In this document: positions 10,538-23,235 of the stretch, piece after piece | Layout: every line of letters begins with the position of its first letter | Numbering within the stretch: the stretch's first letter is position 1 | From: Tolypeutes matacus | Lineage: Eukaryota > Chordata > Mammalia > Cingulata > Chlamyphoridae | Reading direction: 5' to 3' | DNA: 64,000 nucleotides | Assembly (NCBI GenBank): GCA_026826555.1 | Contig: JAKSZT010054569.1 | Location: forward strand, 5,318,346-5,382,345 | The notes under the pieces: model-generated | What the model saw: the letters and a program-made list of their open reading frames with translations, nothing else | Database searches by the model: none | What the model was told of the DNA's origin: nothing | Translations under genes and position numbers: made by a program

Positions 10538-10984
10538 TTCCTTCCCCCTTCAGCCCCACCTGGCCTAGGGTCCTGCTCATCAGATATTGAGTCCTGGGGG
10601 CCATCCTGAGTGCCCCAGTGACTGGCTTCCAGATCCCTTTCCCACGGACGGACCAGTTGCCCGAGGGAGGAGCAGAAGAGAAGGGGAGTGGTCAGTGCAG
10701 GAGCTGGGCATGGGAGTATGGGCTGGGCAGAGAGCTGCTAAATGAAGAAGTCCAAACAAGGTAGCATGGGCATGGGAGCTAGGAAGCCCTTGCTTGTTTC
10801 CATCAAGTTCAAATCCCCAGCCCAGAGCACTGATATCCCTGGGGGACTGGGGAGCCGAGCTATCGTGACACCTGTGAGCTCTGATTAGACAGACACTTTC
10901 AGAGCACAGATAAAAGGAGGTGGCGAGTAGCTGGAGCCAGCAACAGTTCACCAAGAGCCTGCTGGAATAAATGTCACCCTGGCT

Positions 10985-11230
10985 TAAGAGTCCTCTATTA
11001 GGTTCTGTCCTCTTACATGTTTTCACCCAAGGCTTGAATGACGGCACAGAAGACCTGATTATCAAGTCTGCAGGTGACAAGGAGCTGGGAGAGAGCGTGA
11101 GTAGATTTAATGGTGGGACCAGTTCCAAAGTCTGGAAGCAACCTCGTGAAATTTAGTACAGATGAAGTGTGCAGTCTTGCACTGAGATTAACAAGAGCGA
11201 CTGATTAGTTTCAGCTCAGGAGGGTCCCAG
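10985..11230 (+). mobile_element. L3/CR1-type LINE relic, RT region
   Basis: 'ttttcacccaaggcttgaat', 'ttatcaagtctgcaggtgac', 'aaggagctgggagagag' and 'gtgcagtcttgcactgagat' follow the reverse-transcriptase segment of CR1-clade elements, where a live copy encodes the FADD catalytic motif. Here that motif is decayed. A further piece of the same clade lies at 12815-12900. Confidence 0.5.
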
Positions 11231-12620
11231 CTCAAAAGGTGGGGAATGGGCACTAACTTCTCTTGCCCTGGAATTTTCCACCAGAATGAATGGCGAGGAC
11301 AAAGAGATGGCCTCCGCTCTCCCCAGCCTGTATAAATAAGCACTTTAGTTACGAGCGTCACCCTGGCTCCCCCTCTACCTCCAAACTAGCCAAGTTGGGC
11401 CCGCAGGCTCCCAGGGAATCATGCATAGAAATTGCGAGAAGGGGAGATGGCATCTTCTTTCCGGTTATATGCCTTATATGCCTACTTTCAAAATGAACCT
11501 GCTGCTCTGCCTTCTCTGCTGACTTGAACGTGGGTAAAGAGCGCTGGACAGAGGCGGTAGGGCCATTGGGCTGCCCGCAGTTCCGCCATCTGACATGATG
11601 AAGACGTGTGACAGTCTGGGGGGTCAAGTGGACACAGGGGGGTCGGGCCAGAGGAGGCTGTGGGGACCCCCAGGGACGGGAGCTGTCAGGGCATTGGGGT
11701 GTAGAATAGGACAGTAGAGAGAAACCCACATGGGTGCCCCGGAGAGCCAGCAGTTGGAGCCTCATGGCAACAAGGGCTTCCGCTGTCTTTTTAGTCCCTC
11801 TTTCCCAGCCCTGCTGGGGACCAGTCAGAACTAGAAGGTGGGGCTTGGGGAGAAGTGCAAGACTCCTCCCCTTTCCAAGGCCCTCAGGTTGAGGTATGGG
11901 CTGTTCTGGGACCAGGGAAGAGACTAGCATGAAAATGAATTTGAGATTGAAATTTTAAATTGGACTAGTCCGGGCTGAACTTCCTTTTACCCAAGAGTGA
12001 CCACAAAGCTTTAGGAGTGGCCCCAGCTGTTATTTAAGTGACAAGAGGGGGAGAGTCAACCTAGCACTGCGAAAGGCAACGAAGGGAGGGAAAAGAAAAC
12101 CATTTCCTCCTTGGTGCCCTAGTTCAGACTGCTCAATGATCCTGTCACAGCTTCCAGTAGAGGAAAACCCCTCTGTGCCCCGTAACAAGAGGTGCCTGAG
12201 GTCGGGGGTTCCAGAATTCCTTCATCAGCACAGTGGCAGCTACGGGCTCCATCTCCTCCCTCTCCATCCCCACTGTGTCCCCTCCTGGTCACAGGGTGGC
12301 TGTCACAGCTCTAAGCATCACACACAGACGGACCCAGCAAACTCTAGTCAAGTAGAGGAGGGGTGCTTCTTCCCCCGTGATTTCTTTCAGGAGAAGGAAT
12401 GCTTTTCCCAGAAGTCCCCAGCAGACTTCCTCGAAGAGACCATAACCAGGACTGGTCACACATCCACACCGAAATGCTTCTGGCCCCAGTGATTGGCACA
12501 GACCCTAGGACTGGGGTTGGGAAGGATGAACACCTGAGAAACGTGGGCCTTTTGCCATCAAGGCTGAAGCCTATAGGGACAGCTCTTGATCGGGTCACCA
12601 ACGTCTGCCATAGTAGTTTA

Positions 12621-12726
12621 TTTTATTTTATTTATTTATTTTTTTACCGGGAAGTCCCGGGGATCGAACCCAGGTCCCTCCATATGGGAGACGGACGCCC
12701 AACCAGTTGAGCCATATCCGCCCCTG
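12621..12726 (-). mobile_element. DAS-SINE H, short monomer
   Basis: On the minus strand it has the head 'ggggcggatatggctcaact' and B box 'gggttcgatcccc', ending in a T-rich (on plus) tail. It has a perfect 11-bp target-site duplication, atagtagttta, at 12610-12620 and 12727-12737. It is the same young monomer subfamily as 5645 and the head of 57025. Confidence 0.9.
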
Positions 12727-12814
12727 ATAGTAGTTTACATGACGAATTTCAGGGTGGGAGTTCTGGAGGGCTCAGTGTGAGGCGGCTACCAAAAAAATCA
12801 GAAATACTCTTAGG

Positions 12815-12900
12815 TTGCATTAATAGGAGAATAGTATCCAGAGCAAAGGAGGGGACAGTCACCACCTCTTGCTGGCTGGACTGCACATGGCATCTCAAGC
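12815..12900 (+). mobile_element. L3/CR1-type LINE relic
   Basis: 'ggttgcattaataggagaat' and 'agtatccagagcaaaggagg' match the distal coding region of L3/CR1-type elements as I remember it. Sequence beyond about 12900 is too diverged to call. Confidence 0.4.
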
Positions 12901-13289
12901 TGTGGGGGCAAAGGTAAGCTGAAGCACTTGTAGGGAAGGGGGCCACCTGGCAAGGGGCCTAGAAGCACCATCATGGGAGGTGCAGCTGAAAGAACTCCAT
13001 TTCCCCTGTGAAGGCTTAGAGGCACTTGTCAATGCAGGGAGCCATCTTGGGTTGTTTAGAGTGATGCCCACGATGGAAGAACTTACTACATGTGGCTCCA
13101 GAAGGCAGAACCAGAACTGGAAGCAGTTATTGTCTCAGTAGAAGGAAGGCATTTATGGCCATCAGAGCTGCTACTTACCAATGACTGAATGGGCTCCTCC
13201 CGAGCGTGCGTGCCCTGTGATCAAGGTCCTGTATGCTGAGGTGACTCTTGCTGTTGAGGGGGAGGCTAGGCTACATGACCTCCAGCATG

Positions 13290-13500
13290 GAGGTGCAGTG
13301 CGAAGGGCACAAGCTTTCAAGCCTGAGGGTCCTAGGTGGGGCCGTGCCACTTGCTAGCCGTGTGACCTTGGGCAAGTCATGTAACCTCTTAGAATCTCAC
13401 TCTTCTCATCTACCGAAATGAGGGTCACAGTACCTGCCTCCCAGGGTTGGTGAGATTTGTAAAGTCTACGGCACATAGTAGGTGCTCAACAACGAATGGC
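13290..13500 (+). repeat. MIR, nearly full-length
   Basis: It includes 'gtgccacttgctagccgtgt', 'gaccttgggcaagtcatgta', 'tctcatctaccgaaatgagg' and 'gcacatagtaggtgctcaac'. It is one of the best-preserved MIRs in the window. Confidence 0.8.
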
Positions 13501-14704
13501 CTGTTTCTTTTTCAGAGTCTCCTTTTCCTCTGGAGAAAAGCTGGAAGGCTGTACAGGACCCCTGGCAGCTAAAAGTGTCACGCTTTTCTGCCTTAGTACG
13601 AGGGTCACTCAGCAAATATCCATGTAGTGTTTGCAAGGACACATTGACGGACCCCCCCAGCTGTGGTCGTTTCCAGGATGCAGAGGGGGCGAGGATCAGC
13701 TCTTGTCAGGCTCCCGGGCCTGGGGGCCCCTCTGGGCTCCCCAGCTGGACCCTTGCAGTCTAAGGCCACAGCACCCCTTGTACCCCAGAGCTGAGTCCAG
13801 AACAAGCTCAGGGATGGGACCTCCTTCCTGCCGCTCTGACCTGGCGGTCAGAACACAGAGTTGCATAGTCAGAGCTGACCTGGCCACCTTTTCCCTCCTT
13901 AGTGAACAAGAACTTGGGTCAAAGCCTAGCCTGTTCCCCGAGAGCGCTTGGCCCCCTGTTGCCCGTGGTCCAAAGTCTGGGGCTCTAGGTGGAGCTTGGC
14001 CAGGGCACGTGTGACGTGGTAAAGTGCTCATGACTCCCTATCTCCCTTACCAGACGGGTTCTGTGAGCCAGGCCCCCCGGGGGCTCCCCACCCCACAGGA
14101 AGCAGCCCAGCGAGCTGTGGCACTTGTGGGCAGTGGGACACCCGCTGGCCCAGTGCTATTGGGATTTGGGCTGTGGCCCTGGGATCTGGCACATCAGTCA
14201 CTGAGGAGGCGCCCCGTGCTCTGCCGAGGGCTTCGGATCTGCAGGTGGCTGTGGAAGAGTCCCTGTGCTGGGGGCCTTGGGTCTTTCTGAGCTTTGGTTT
14301 CACCATCAGCAAAGTGGGGACATTAATCCTGGCCTAAATTGGAGTCGTCCCAGTGATCAAGTGAGACGATGGCATGAGAGAGCTGTGCAAGTGGAAAATG
14401 CTTCCGTGGTGGATTCTTGGGGTTGTGCTGGCCAGAGAGGGGCATGGCGGTCACTTCCATCACCAGCCCTGCCCGCGGGGGGATGGCACCACCCACCAGG
14501 TGCTCCGCCTGCAGCTGGGACACTGAAGGGCAGGGAGTGAGTCTCCGGGAGCCGATCCACATGTGGACGTGGTAAATTTCCAGCGTCAGAATGACTCAAC
14601 CCCAGAAATGAGCAGCTTTCATCTGAAATCGGAGTCAGAGAAGGCTGGGCCCCTACTCGTGTGTGGGTGGGGGGGGAGTGGGGGGGTGGTAGTTAGCAAA
14701 CCTG

Positions 14705-14805
14705 GATACTAATCTTGGATACACCATTATCTTGCTTCATGACCTTGGGTATGTCACTTCCTCTCTGTGAACCAAAATTCCTTCCTCTGAAAAGAGGGAG
14801 CTGGA
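14705..14805 (+). repeat. MIR fragment
   Basis: 'ttcatgaccttgggtatgtc' followed by 'acttcctctctgtgaac' is the MIR core in a diverged form. Confidence 0.55.
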
Positions 14806-15317
14806 CCTAAAGGAGAACGTGTGTGTGTGTGTTTCTTTGCAATCTTTGACAAGAGGTTTTGGCGGTGCCTGAGGGATGCTGGCCCAGCCTTATGGCTCCT
14901 GCCTGGCTGAGCAAGAGGAGGACACTGAGCCCGCTGTATTCTGGGTGTCAGGCCGCTGGGGAAGCCGGCTTTGGCAGTGAGAGGGGCAGTGGGGATGGGC
15001 AGGGAGATGTGCGGCCAGGGTGGGCAGTGCTCTTCCCTCGGGTGATATGTCCACCCTGAATATCCCCCGCTCCCGGTCCCTGGTCTCCTGGGACAGGCTG
15101 TGTGTGTGTGTGTGGGGGTGTGGGGTGGCTGGATTTGGGGAGGGGGCAACTGAGCCTGTAGAGAGAGCTGAGTGGCTCCAAATATGGGCTTGGGAGGGCC
15201 AGGAGCACACAGATTTTGTAGCTCCATCAGCTCTGTCATCTTTGAGGTCACAGCTTGGCCACTTTTGCCAAACCTTGTCTGAAGACACGGTCCATCACAT
15301 GGACAGCACACAGTGAG

Positions 15318-15445
15318 GTGGGTAAGAGCCTCTGCTTTGGAGGCTTTGGGCCTGGATTCAAGTTCCAACTCAGCTGCTGCTTTGCTTGGGCCAGTGAGCT
15401 GCTCTGAGCCTTGGTTTGAGCTGACACATAATTGAGGATAAAATA
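15318..15445 (+). repeat. MIR fragment
   Basis: 'gcctctgctttggaggcttt', 'tggattcaagttccaactca' and 'gctctgagccttggtttgag' follow MIR order. The 'gacctt' core is degraded. Confidence 0.5.
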
Positions 15446-15544
15446 AGTATTTTGTATCATTTGGCCTTGAGCTGTAGAAGGACTTATAAGTTAAAGTTGG
15501 GTATTTATTGCAGAGCTGTCTTCACCAGACAATGAGATTTTGAT

Positions 15545-15640
15545 AGACCAGCATTTCCCAAAGTGTGTTCCGTGGCACACGAGACACGGTGGGATGTCAC
15601 GCACACGGAGCGTCTGGCGTTTGGAATGAGTTTGGGCTAA
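15545..15640 (+). mobile_element. hAT-type (Charlie/MER-like) DNA transposon fragment
   Basis: 'accagcatttcccaaagtgt' and 'gttccgtggcacac' match the terminal region of small hAT-derived MITEs. The other end is not identifiable. Confidence 0.4.
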
Positions 15641-16694
15641 GTGAAGGCAAACAGCTGCCCTGGCTGCACGACTTGTCATAGCCTTCACTCAGCCCAGCTG
15701 CCTTGTGGCACTCCACGAGTGGGTGCCGTGTGCTGCATTCCCCCAAATTCTTTTGACCAAGGAACCCTGTTCCCACCCAGCCTACCGCGGGGCCCATGGC
15801 TCCCAGGAAGCTGCTGTCTCCGTGGGGGGCTCACACCCAGCCACGGGGACCGCGGTCTATTTATACCCCACCTCCACTCCGTGGCGCTGCTTTTCTGTGT
15901 TCTGCTGTTCACGTCTCTTCTTGCACAACTCCTCAGACTTGGTGAGGAGGTGAGGAGGGAGGGGGCGGGGTCCCCCCGCAGGCGGCTCTGAGCTGGAGGC
16001 CAGGGGCCGGGGGGCCGGGGTGCAGCCTGCCCTTCACAGCTGCTGGGGTGCTGGTCCCGCCCCTAGGAAGATCACCGCAGCCCCTGGGATTCCTCCAAGT
16101 TTTGTTTGTGGTAATTTGGCCCCAGGCAAGGAGGAAAGGAAGGCAAGTGGCCGCAGGTTTATGTCCTGCAAGAAAGTAGAAGTGACCTTGTACTGGTCGC
16201 CGCTGACCTCGGGAATGAAATGGTTCCTGCTGACGTTGTCATGAGCTTTTCTAAGAAAGACAGAAGCCGTCAGGCCAAGGGGCCTTATGCCCACCCCGGC
16301 TTCTGTCGAGGCAGCTTTAGGAGCAGGCGAGCCAACGGGAGTTAAGCCCCAGTTCTGCTGTGGCCCCCAGAGGCCGCGGGCCAGCAAGGAGCAGGTCCTG
16401 GAGCCTGCCTGCAGCTGTGGGGAGCATCCAGGAGCACCCTCAGGAGCGGGCTGACCGGGTCCTGCCTTCTGGGGGGCATGGGTGCTGCACTCCGCAAGGA
16501 GGTCTGTCTCTCTCTTTTCCCCGCCTATGTGTTGGACACCCTCTTGCTCTAGTTTATTTCCATTTGCAGGTAGCAAACCATTAGTGGGTGAACAAATCAA
16601 TTTAGTGGGTTCTGACCAGCATTTTAGAAAAAGAGACAAATACAAAGTGTCAGAGTGCACTGGATGTAGCAGGGGGCAAGTACTGTTTCATGAA

Positions 16695-16740
16695 AGCTAG
16701 ATAGCTAGACAGACAGACAGATAGGGAGATCGACAGATAT
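16695..16740 (+). repeat. Imperfect (GATA/GACA)n tetranucleotide tract
   Basis: The tract reads as repeats of gctagatagctagacagaca with gataggg interruptions. It is a short decayed microsatellite just downstream of the KCNK3 3' end. Confidence 0.7.
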
Positions 16741-17114
16741 GGGGATGTGCTGGAAAGTGTAGCACTGTGGCTTGGGCTCAGTGAAGCCTGGAAGCCACTG
16801 CCTAGCGGACTCCAGGGAGTGGCTCCAGCTGGGCTGGGGGATCTGTCCTGGGCTCTGTGGCCCTGTCCCAGGCCTGAGGGGTCCCTCAGATGCAGAAAAA
16901 AATGTACCCTGAAGAAAGGTGCTTGTGACCCACCCCCTCCGAAATAGACCCTTCTGTGTCCCTCTGGCCACTGGGCCACAGAGCCCCTGCTGAGGAGCAG
17001 GGCACCCACTCCTGGCCGGCAGGAGGTACTGCTGACGCACCAGTGCCAAGGCAGCAGGGGAGGTTCCCCAGTCTAGATTCCACCTGCGGTGGGAGGAGGG
17101 GGACAGCACTGGAC

Positions 17115-17225
17115 CAGGAGTCTCCGGTTCTGGAACCTGGGTCTGCTGCTCAGTGCTGTGTGACGTGGGGCAAGGGGCTTGCCCTCTCTGGGCCTCAGTT
17201 GATCCATCTACAGAGAGGTTTGATC
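17115..17225 (+). repeat. MIR just beyond the KCNK3 poly(A) site
   Basis: 'ctgctcagtgctgtgtgacg', 'tctctgggcctcagttgatc' and 'catctacagagagg' give a diverged MIR. Its position just past the predicted cleavage site fits intergenic DNA resuming there. Confidence 0.6.
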
Positions 17226-17485
17226 AGGTCATTGTTGAGATCTAATCTTGCTCTGGTGGTCTGTTCCAGGAGGGCTTCGGGGAAATCACAAAAGGGAAGC
17301 TGGTGCTGCCCCCCAGGCTTGTCCCGAAGGCCCCTGCAGCAAAGGGCGTGGTCAGCTGAGGCGCATCTGCCACGTGTCTGCAGACCCTGGCTTGTGGGGC
17401 TAGGGAGATGGCTGCCCCCTGGCCACGCCAAGGGTGGGCGGGGACAAAGGCAGCTGGAGCCTAAGCCTGGCCTCCATGGACAGCA

Positions 17486-17491
17486 TTTATT
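17486..17491 (-). terminator. KCNK3 poly(A) signal AATAAA
   Basis: The plus-strand TTTATT at 17486-17491 reads AATAAA on the minus strand. Cleavage would fall some 10-25 nt further left. It is the first perfect signal after the stop codon, and a MIR begins about 260 bp beyond it. Confidence 0.65.
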
Positions 17492-18724
17492 AGGCGCCAT
17501 TCTCAGTGTGAAGACAGACAGGCAGGAGGAGCCGAGAGGGGCCCGCGGTAGCCACAGCCTTGGGAGTCGAGGGGCTGCCCGGGGCGGGGGTGTGGGGTGG
17601 GGGCATGTCACCCACACATATTGCATATTCTGTGGCAGTGTGCCCAGGCATAAGGCATTGGGGAAGCACAAAGGCTGCCTGCAGTGGGCGGGGTGGGGAG
17701 AGGCGCCGCCGGCCTCCCAGTTCCGCGGAAAGACCTGGCCGAGACCGAGCAGCCTGTCTCCTTCCCCACCACCTCCCTGCAGCTTTGGTTGTGGCTCCCT
17801 CGGGACTGACGGGACAGGACCCCTCGAGGGCAGGGTCACACACAGGGCAGAGGCGAGCAGCACTGCTCCTTCGCCTCCCCCCAACACACACAAAAGGGCA
17901 CCCTCGGGGCTGGGGTGCAAGGGCAGTCAGCTCCATGGCACGGGAAAGGCAAACAGTGCTCATGCCTGCAGGGTCCGACTTCTGCCCTCCTAGGGCTTCC
18001 CAGAGGCTGCAGGATATGGTTAAGGTGGATCGCCCTGTGGGTCCCCTGCACAGCCTCCCCGAATGCCAGGACTGGCCCCCAGCAGTGCTCGGAGGACACA
18101 GAGGGAGGTGTCAGGCCCCTCGCCTGCTCACTCCCTTTTGATGCCATCCCGAGTCCCTGTACCAGCTCCGGCTGTGGCTCCTCCATGGGCTGTACTCCAT
18201 CAGGGCTTCTGGATGGCAGGTGGAGGAGGCAGTGGGCACACGGGGGCCAACCGCCCACCCAGGAGGGGTGCTCCTTGCTGCAGCCCTGGCTGAGCCCTAG
18301 CACCGACGCTGCCTGTGGGGCCAGGGATAACTCCCAGCGGGAGACAGCTTTCTTGGCTGTGCTGCCCAATTCTGAACCCCCTAAGCCCCAGCTCCTGGCG
18401 TTTCCTCTGAGACCCGACTCAGTTCCCCTTGGCCCCAGGGATTTCCCTGCTTGTGAGCAGGCAATCCAGAGACAGAGGGGCCCTGCCCCCTGCCCCTGGG
18501 GCCCATTCGGAACCCCCCTGCCTCCTGGCCAAGAGCAGCAGAGGCTGAGCCTTGGCAGCGGCCCAGACCTGGGGCTTTCGGTTCTGGTTCAAGGCCCAGT
18601 TGCCCACGCCAGGCCGCGGTGTGCCAAGCAGGCCTAGGAACTGGAAGGAAAGCACACCCAGGCCAGGGACAAACAGTCAGGTGCTTGTTCCCCTTTACCT
18701 TTTGCTATCTGGGTCACCTGTGGC

Positions 18725-18825
18725 ACCTCTGTGTCTAAGGATAGCCTGCCTGGGCCTCAGTGTTCTCATCTGTAAAATGGGGATGAGAACGCCTGCCTTG
18801 ATGACCTAAGTGGGTGTTGTGAGAA
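18725..18825 (+). repeat. MIR inside the KCNK3 3'UTR, antisense
   Basis: 'gcctgggcctcagtgttctc' and 'atctgtaaaatggggatgag' are a clear MIR core. It is antisense to KCNK3, so the transcript carries the reverse complement. Confidence 0.7.
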
Positions 18826-19544
18826 AGAAATGCATGAGCAGCCACAACAGGGTTTTCAGAGGCTAAATATTACTCCCCAAATTTAAGAGCCGGTGATTCT
18901 CCACGGCAGCTGGGGATGGGAAATCTGGAGTTTTCTGCTCCAGACTCCGAGGGCAGTCTCCCCAAGGTTGGACTCCCCTCCCCTCTACCTCCCATGAGAA
19001 AGTGGCTGGAGGTCAGTTAGCTTTCACACCCCAGCCCCCATGTCCCTGCAGACTGGAAAGCCGCTGCCTCCTCCACGCCTCCTCCTGCCCCTCCTGCTCC
19101 TGCTCGTCCTTCCTTCTGTCTGTCCTGCCCTCTGGGGGCTAGCTCCAGGGACTCCTGGGTTTCCACTTTCTCCATAACTGCAAAGCCATGCAAACACCAC
19201 AAAAGGGTGGTAGGTTGGGAGACACAGCTGGGGATGAGGAGAGAGAGTGGGGTTGAGTGGGGGCGACCTGGACAAAGACAACGTGGCTTTTGGAGCCAAG
19301 GGAAGGGGGTGGGAGTGGGAGACCTGGCAGGTCAGAGGTATAAATAGAGATGCAAAGGAACATGGTACACAGGCGCCCCCTCCGGAGGCGGGGGTCTGGG
19401 TACCAGCAGGGCCTCTGAGGTCTGGGGAGCTCCTTAAGATTTCCAAAGGGATGGGGGGCTCCCAGCTTCCCTGCCCTCCCCCCACCCCACCCCCCAAGTT
19501 TCACATTTCTCGGAATTTGCAGGGCGCGGAAGGGGGGGGCCGCG

Positions 19545-19665
19545 GGCCCTCCGAGCCCGGGCACCGGCCGGGGGGGGCGAGCGGGCACGGGGGGGGGGGG
19601 GGGGCGGGGGGGGGGTTTGGGGGGGGGGCACGCCCCACGGGGCCCGGAGCCCCCCCCCCTCCCCG
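19545..19665 (+). repeat. Extreme G-run/C-run tract in early 3'UTR
   Basis: The plus strand holds runs of 16 G (19589-19604), 10 G (19606-19615) and 10 G (19619-19628), followed by a run of C before 19661. In KCNK3 mRNA sense these are long C tracts about 65-150 nt after the stop codon. They could form G-quadruplex or i-motif structures or bind poly(C)-binding proteins. They are also the kind of sequence in which homopolymer lengths are often wrong. Confidence 0.75.
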
Positions 19666-19692
19666 GCCCGGGCTGCCCCGTGCGCCCGGCGG

Positions 19693-21260
<1,568 letters not shown>

Positions 21261-21964
21261 TTACCCTTGGTGACCACCGGGCCCAAGAGGAGGAGAGCAC
21301 TTCCCCAGGTGACATTTGCTGGGGAGCACAGCATCCTGCCTTTGAACTGGAGTCACGGGGCGTTTTCTATACCTAGGGAGTGAGCTTGTGGGAACTTGGT
21401 CCAGAGGCAAGGCTACTGTGAAGGATGCTAGGTTTGAGTTCAGTGTCTGCAGGCTTTGGACATGTTCCTTGTCCTCTCTGGGCTCCGGTTTCCTTGGTTA
21501 GCTGAGGAGGTTGGACTGAATGGGGTGCAACTTCCTGTGATTCCATGGGGAGGGAGGGAAACTGAGGCTTGAATGCCTCTCCCTGCTGCTGGCCAAAGCT
21601 CACTGGGGGTGGTTGGCATCTGGGGCCCCCCAGTCTCCCTGGGATGGCTGACCTCCAGCGCCAGAGAAGGGGAAAGGAGCCGCTGCCCCGTTCCCCTCAC
21701 CCAGCTGTGTGACCAGTGCTGCAGGGTCCTTGCCAGCCCTGTCTGGGGTGCCAGGGTTACCTCTGTGCCTGACCCCAAAGTGGGGGTCTGTCCTCCTGGG
21801 AAGGTGGCATTGCCCTCGGGTGTCCTGTGAAGTGTGTTGCCACCCATCAGCTTACACTGTGCCAGGAGCTGGTCAGAGGCAAAGCCTTGCTCTAGCTCAC
21901 CATCAGATGGCCTTAAGTCCAGGCTTCTGCCTGGCCGCCTGGATGGGGAAGTCCCCTGGCTGGG

Positions 21965-22080
21965 ACCTCAGAGGCTCTGGGTACTAGTTCTGGCCCTGTG
22001 ACTAGTGGCTGTGTGACCTTGGGCAAACTACTCCCCCTCTCCAAGCATGTTTCCTCATTTGTAGGATGAGGTCTAATGCT
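21965..22080 (+). repeat. MIR fragment
   Basis: 'ggctgtgtgaccttgggcaa' and 'gtttcctcatttgtaggatg' give a clear MIR core. Confidence 0.75.
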
Positions 22081-22194
22081 CCTGGCCCTGCTGCCAGGAG
22101 TATATATTGCTTTTATTAATAGAAATACAATAATAAAACAATGCTGGAGTCCTTTCCAGTTTTTCTTCCTTTCTAAGCCATATCAAAACTTAAC

Positions 22195-22425
22195 GATATG
22201 CTGCTTCTCCCATGCAGCCTTCCTGGATTCTTCAGAGCTGGAAGTGATCTCTGCTGTATTTGAGTGGCTCTGAGCATGTTCAGCTTTGAACTCTGGGGCC
22301 AAAATTATCACTACCTCTTGCTCTGTCCCCCAGTGCCCCCAGCTAATCACTGGCTTCCAGGAGGGAAGGGTTGCACACTCGGACCATGTCATGCTCCTCT
22401 CTGGCTTCCACCTCCACGTCACCAG
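22195..22425 (+). mobile_element. L2 3'-region fragment
   Basis: 'gcagccttcctggattcttc', 'gaagtgatctctgctgtatt' and the following C-rich text match the L2 3' region, diverged. Confidence 0.45.
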
Positions 22426-22479
22426 CCATATCCCAAAGTGCATTGGGTGAGTAAATGTCAAGGCAGACAACTACATGCT

Positions 22480-22700
22480 TTGGTGTCAGATTTGATTTCA
22501 AAATCTGACTCCGCCATGGACAGTTTTTTTTTCTTCTTTCCATTATTTAACCTGCTTTTTCATTTTCTCATCTGTAAAATGGGGCTGATAAATAGCTCCT
22601 GCCTCCCAGGACTTTGGGGAGGAGTATGGGAGATAATGTGTGAAAAGCACTTAACCTAGAGCCTGGCGCATATCAAATGTTCAATAATGACTTACTATGA
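22480..22700 (+). repeat. MIR, nearly full-length
   Basis: 'cattttctcatctgtaaaat', 'gctcctgcctcccaggactt' and 'agagcctggcgcatatcaaa' cover the core and the 3' end. Confidence 0.75.
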
Positions 22701-23124
22701 TTAATAATGAAGGAAGTGCCAGATTTCCCTCCCATTTCCAAGAGAAATGTGGGGCAGCTCAATTCCAGTAATGCTGGCATCTCTGCCAACCCAGGGCCGT
22801 TTAATCTTAAATTTCAGAGAGGTCTCGGGACGGCTGTGTCCTTAGAATGGGCTCCCCTGCCTGCCACCAGGGTGTGGAGCCAGGGACGGTGCCACCCTTT
22901 GCCAGGAGCCTGCACACTTGAGCTGTTGAGCCTCTGAGCCTGGCCCGTCCGCGCCCCCAGCAGGGTGAGAACAGATTGTGCCCGCCAGCTCTGTCGCGGC
23001 AGCCAGGCCACAACTCACCTCGACAGCTGGCCAGGCCCTGAGCCAGAGCTGCTTCTCGTTCTGTCCTTCTGTCCCCCAGGCTGGCACGGCTCAGGGTGTG
23101 GGGGAGGGCATGCTGCCGCCAATG

Positions 23125-23235
23125 GTGCTAGGCCCAGCTCGACCACCTGCTGGCTGTGTGACCTTGGGCAAATCCCTTCCCCTCTCTGGACCTTACCTGC
23201 CTGGCCTGCACTCTCGGGGCGGGGAGTGGGATGCC
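23125..23235 (+). repeat. MIR fragment
   Basis: 'ctggctgtgtgaccttgggc' and 'cttcccctctctggacctta' identify the core. Confidence 0.7.

Larger units (their letters stand above)
546..17465. other. Intergenic region downstream of KCNK3; unassigned stretches
   Basis: No coding gene is supported here: open frames are short, low-complexity and unlike any family I know. The repeats I recognise are listed separately. Stretches in which I see nothing assignable are 546-1660, 1770-3180, 3210-3800, 4130-4555, 6760-7920, 8115-8855, 9615-10325, 10540-10980, 11235-12605, 13500-14700, 14810-15315 and 15655-17110. The first of these (546-1000) reads like a possible lineage-specific repeat, but I cannot name a family. 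In human the next gene on this side would be SLC35F6, tens of kb away (from memory). None of its exons is visible. Confidence 0.7.
17466..19692 (-). other. KCNK3: KCNK3 3'UTR (predicted)
   Basis: About 2.2 kb lies between the stop codon and the first canonical AATAAA, comparable to the roughly 2.5 kb human 3'UTR (from memory). It is largely repeat-free apart from one MIR. The start is an extreme C-rich tract in mRNA sense. Open frames on either strand here are low-complexity and do not resemble proteins. The end is inferred from the poly(A) signal, with no transcript evidence. Confidence 0.65.

Noticed and set aside
15855..15866. TATTTATA as a possible AU-rich or TATA element
   Set aside because: It lies beyond the predicted KCNK3 poly(A) site with no gene attached, so chance is the better explanation.
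16956..17993. 345-codon plus-strand open frame across the KCNK3 3' end
   Set aside because: GC-rich, low-complexity translation without any family resemblance, running antisense through a MIR and the 3'UTR. Stop-poor composition explains it.
19339..19346. Plus-strand TATAAATA as a promoter
   Set aside because: It is inside the KCNK3 3'UTR with no initiator, ORF or CpG context on that strand.
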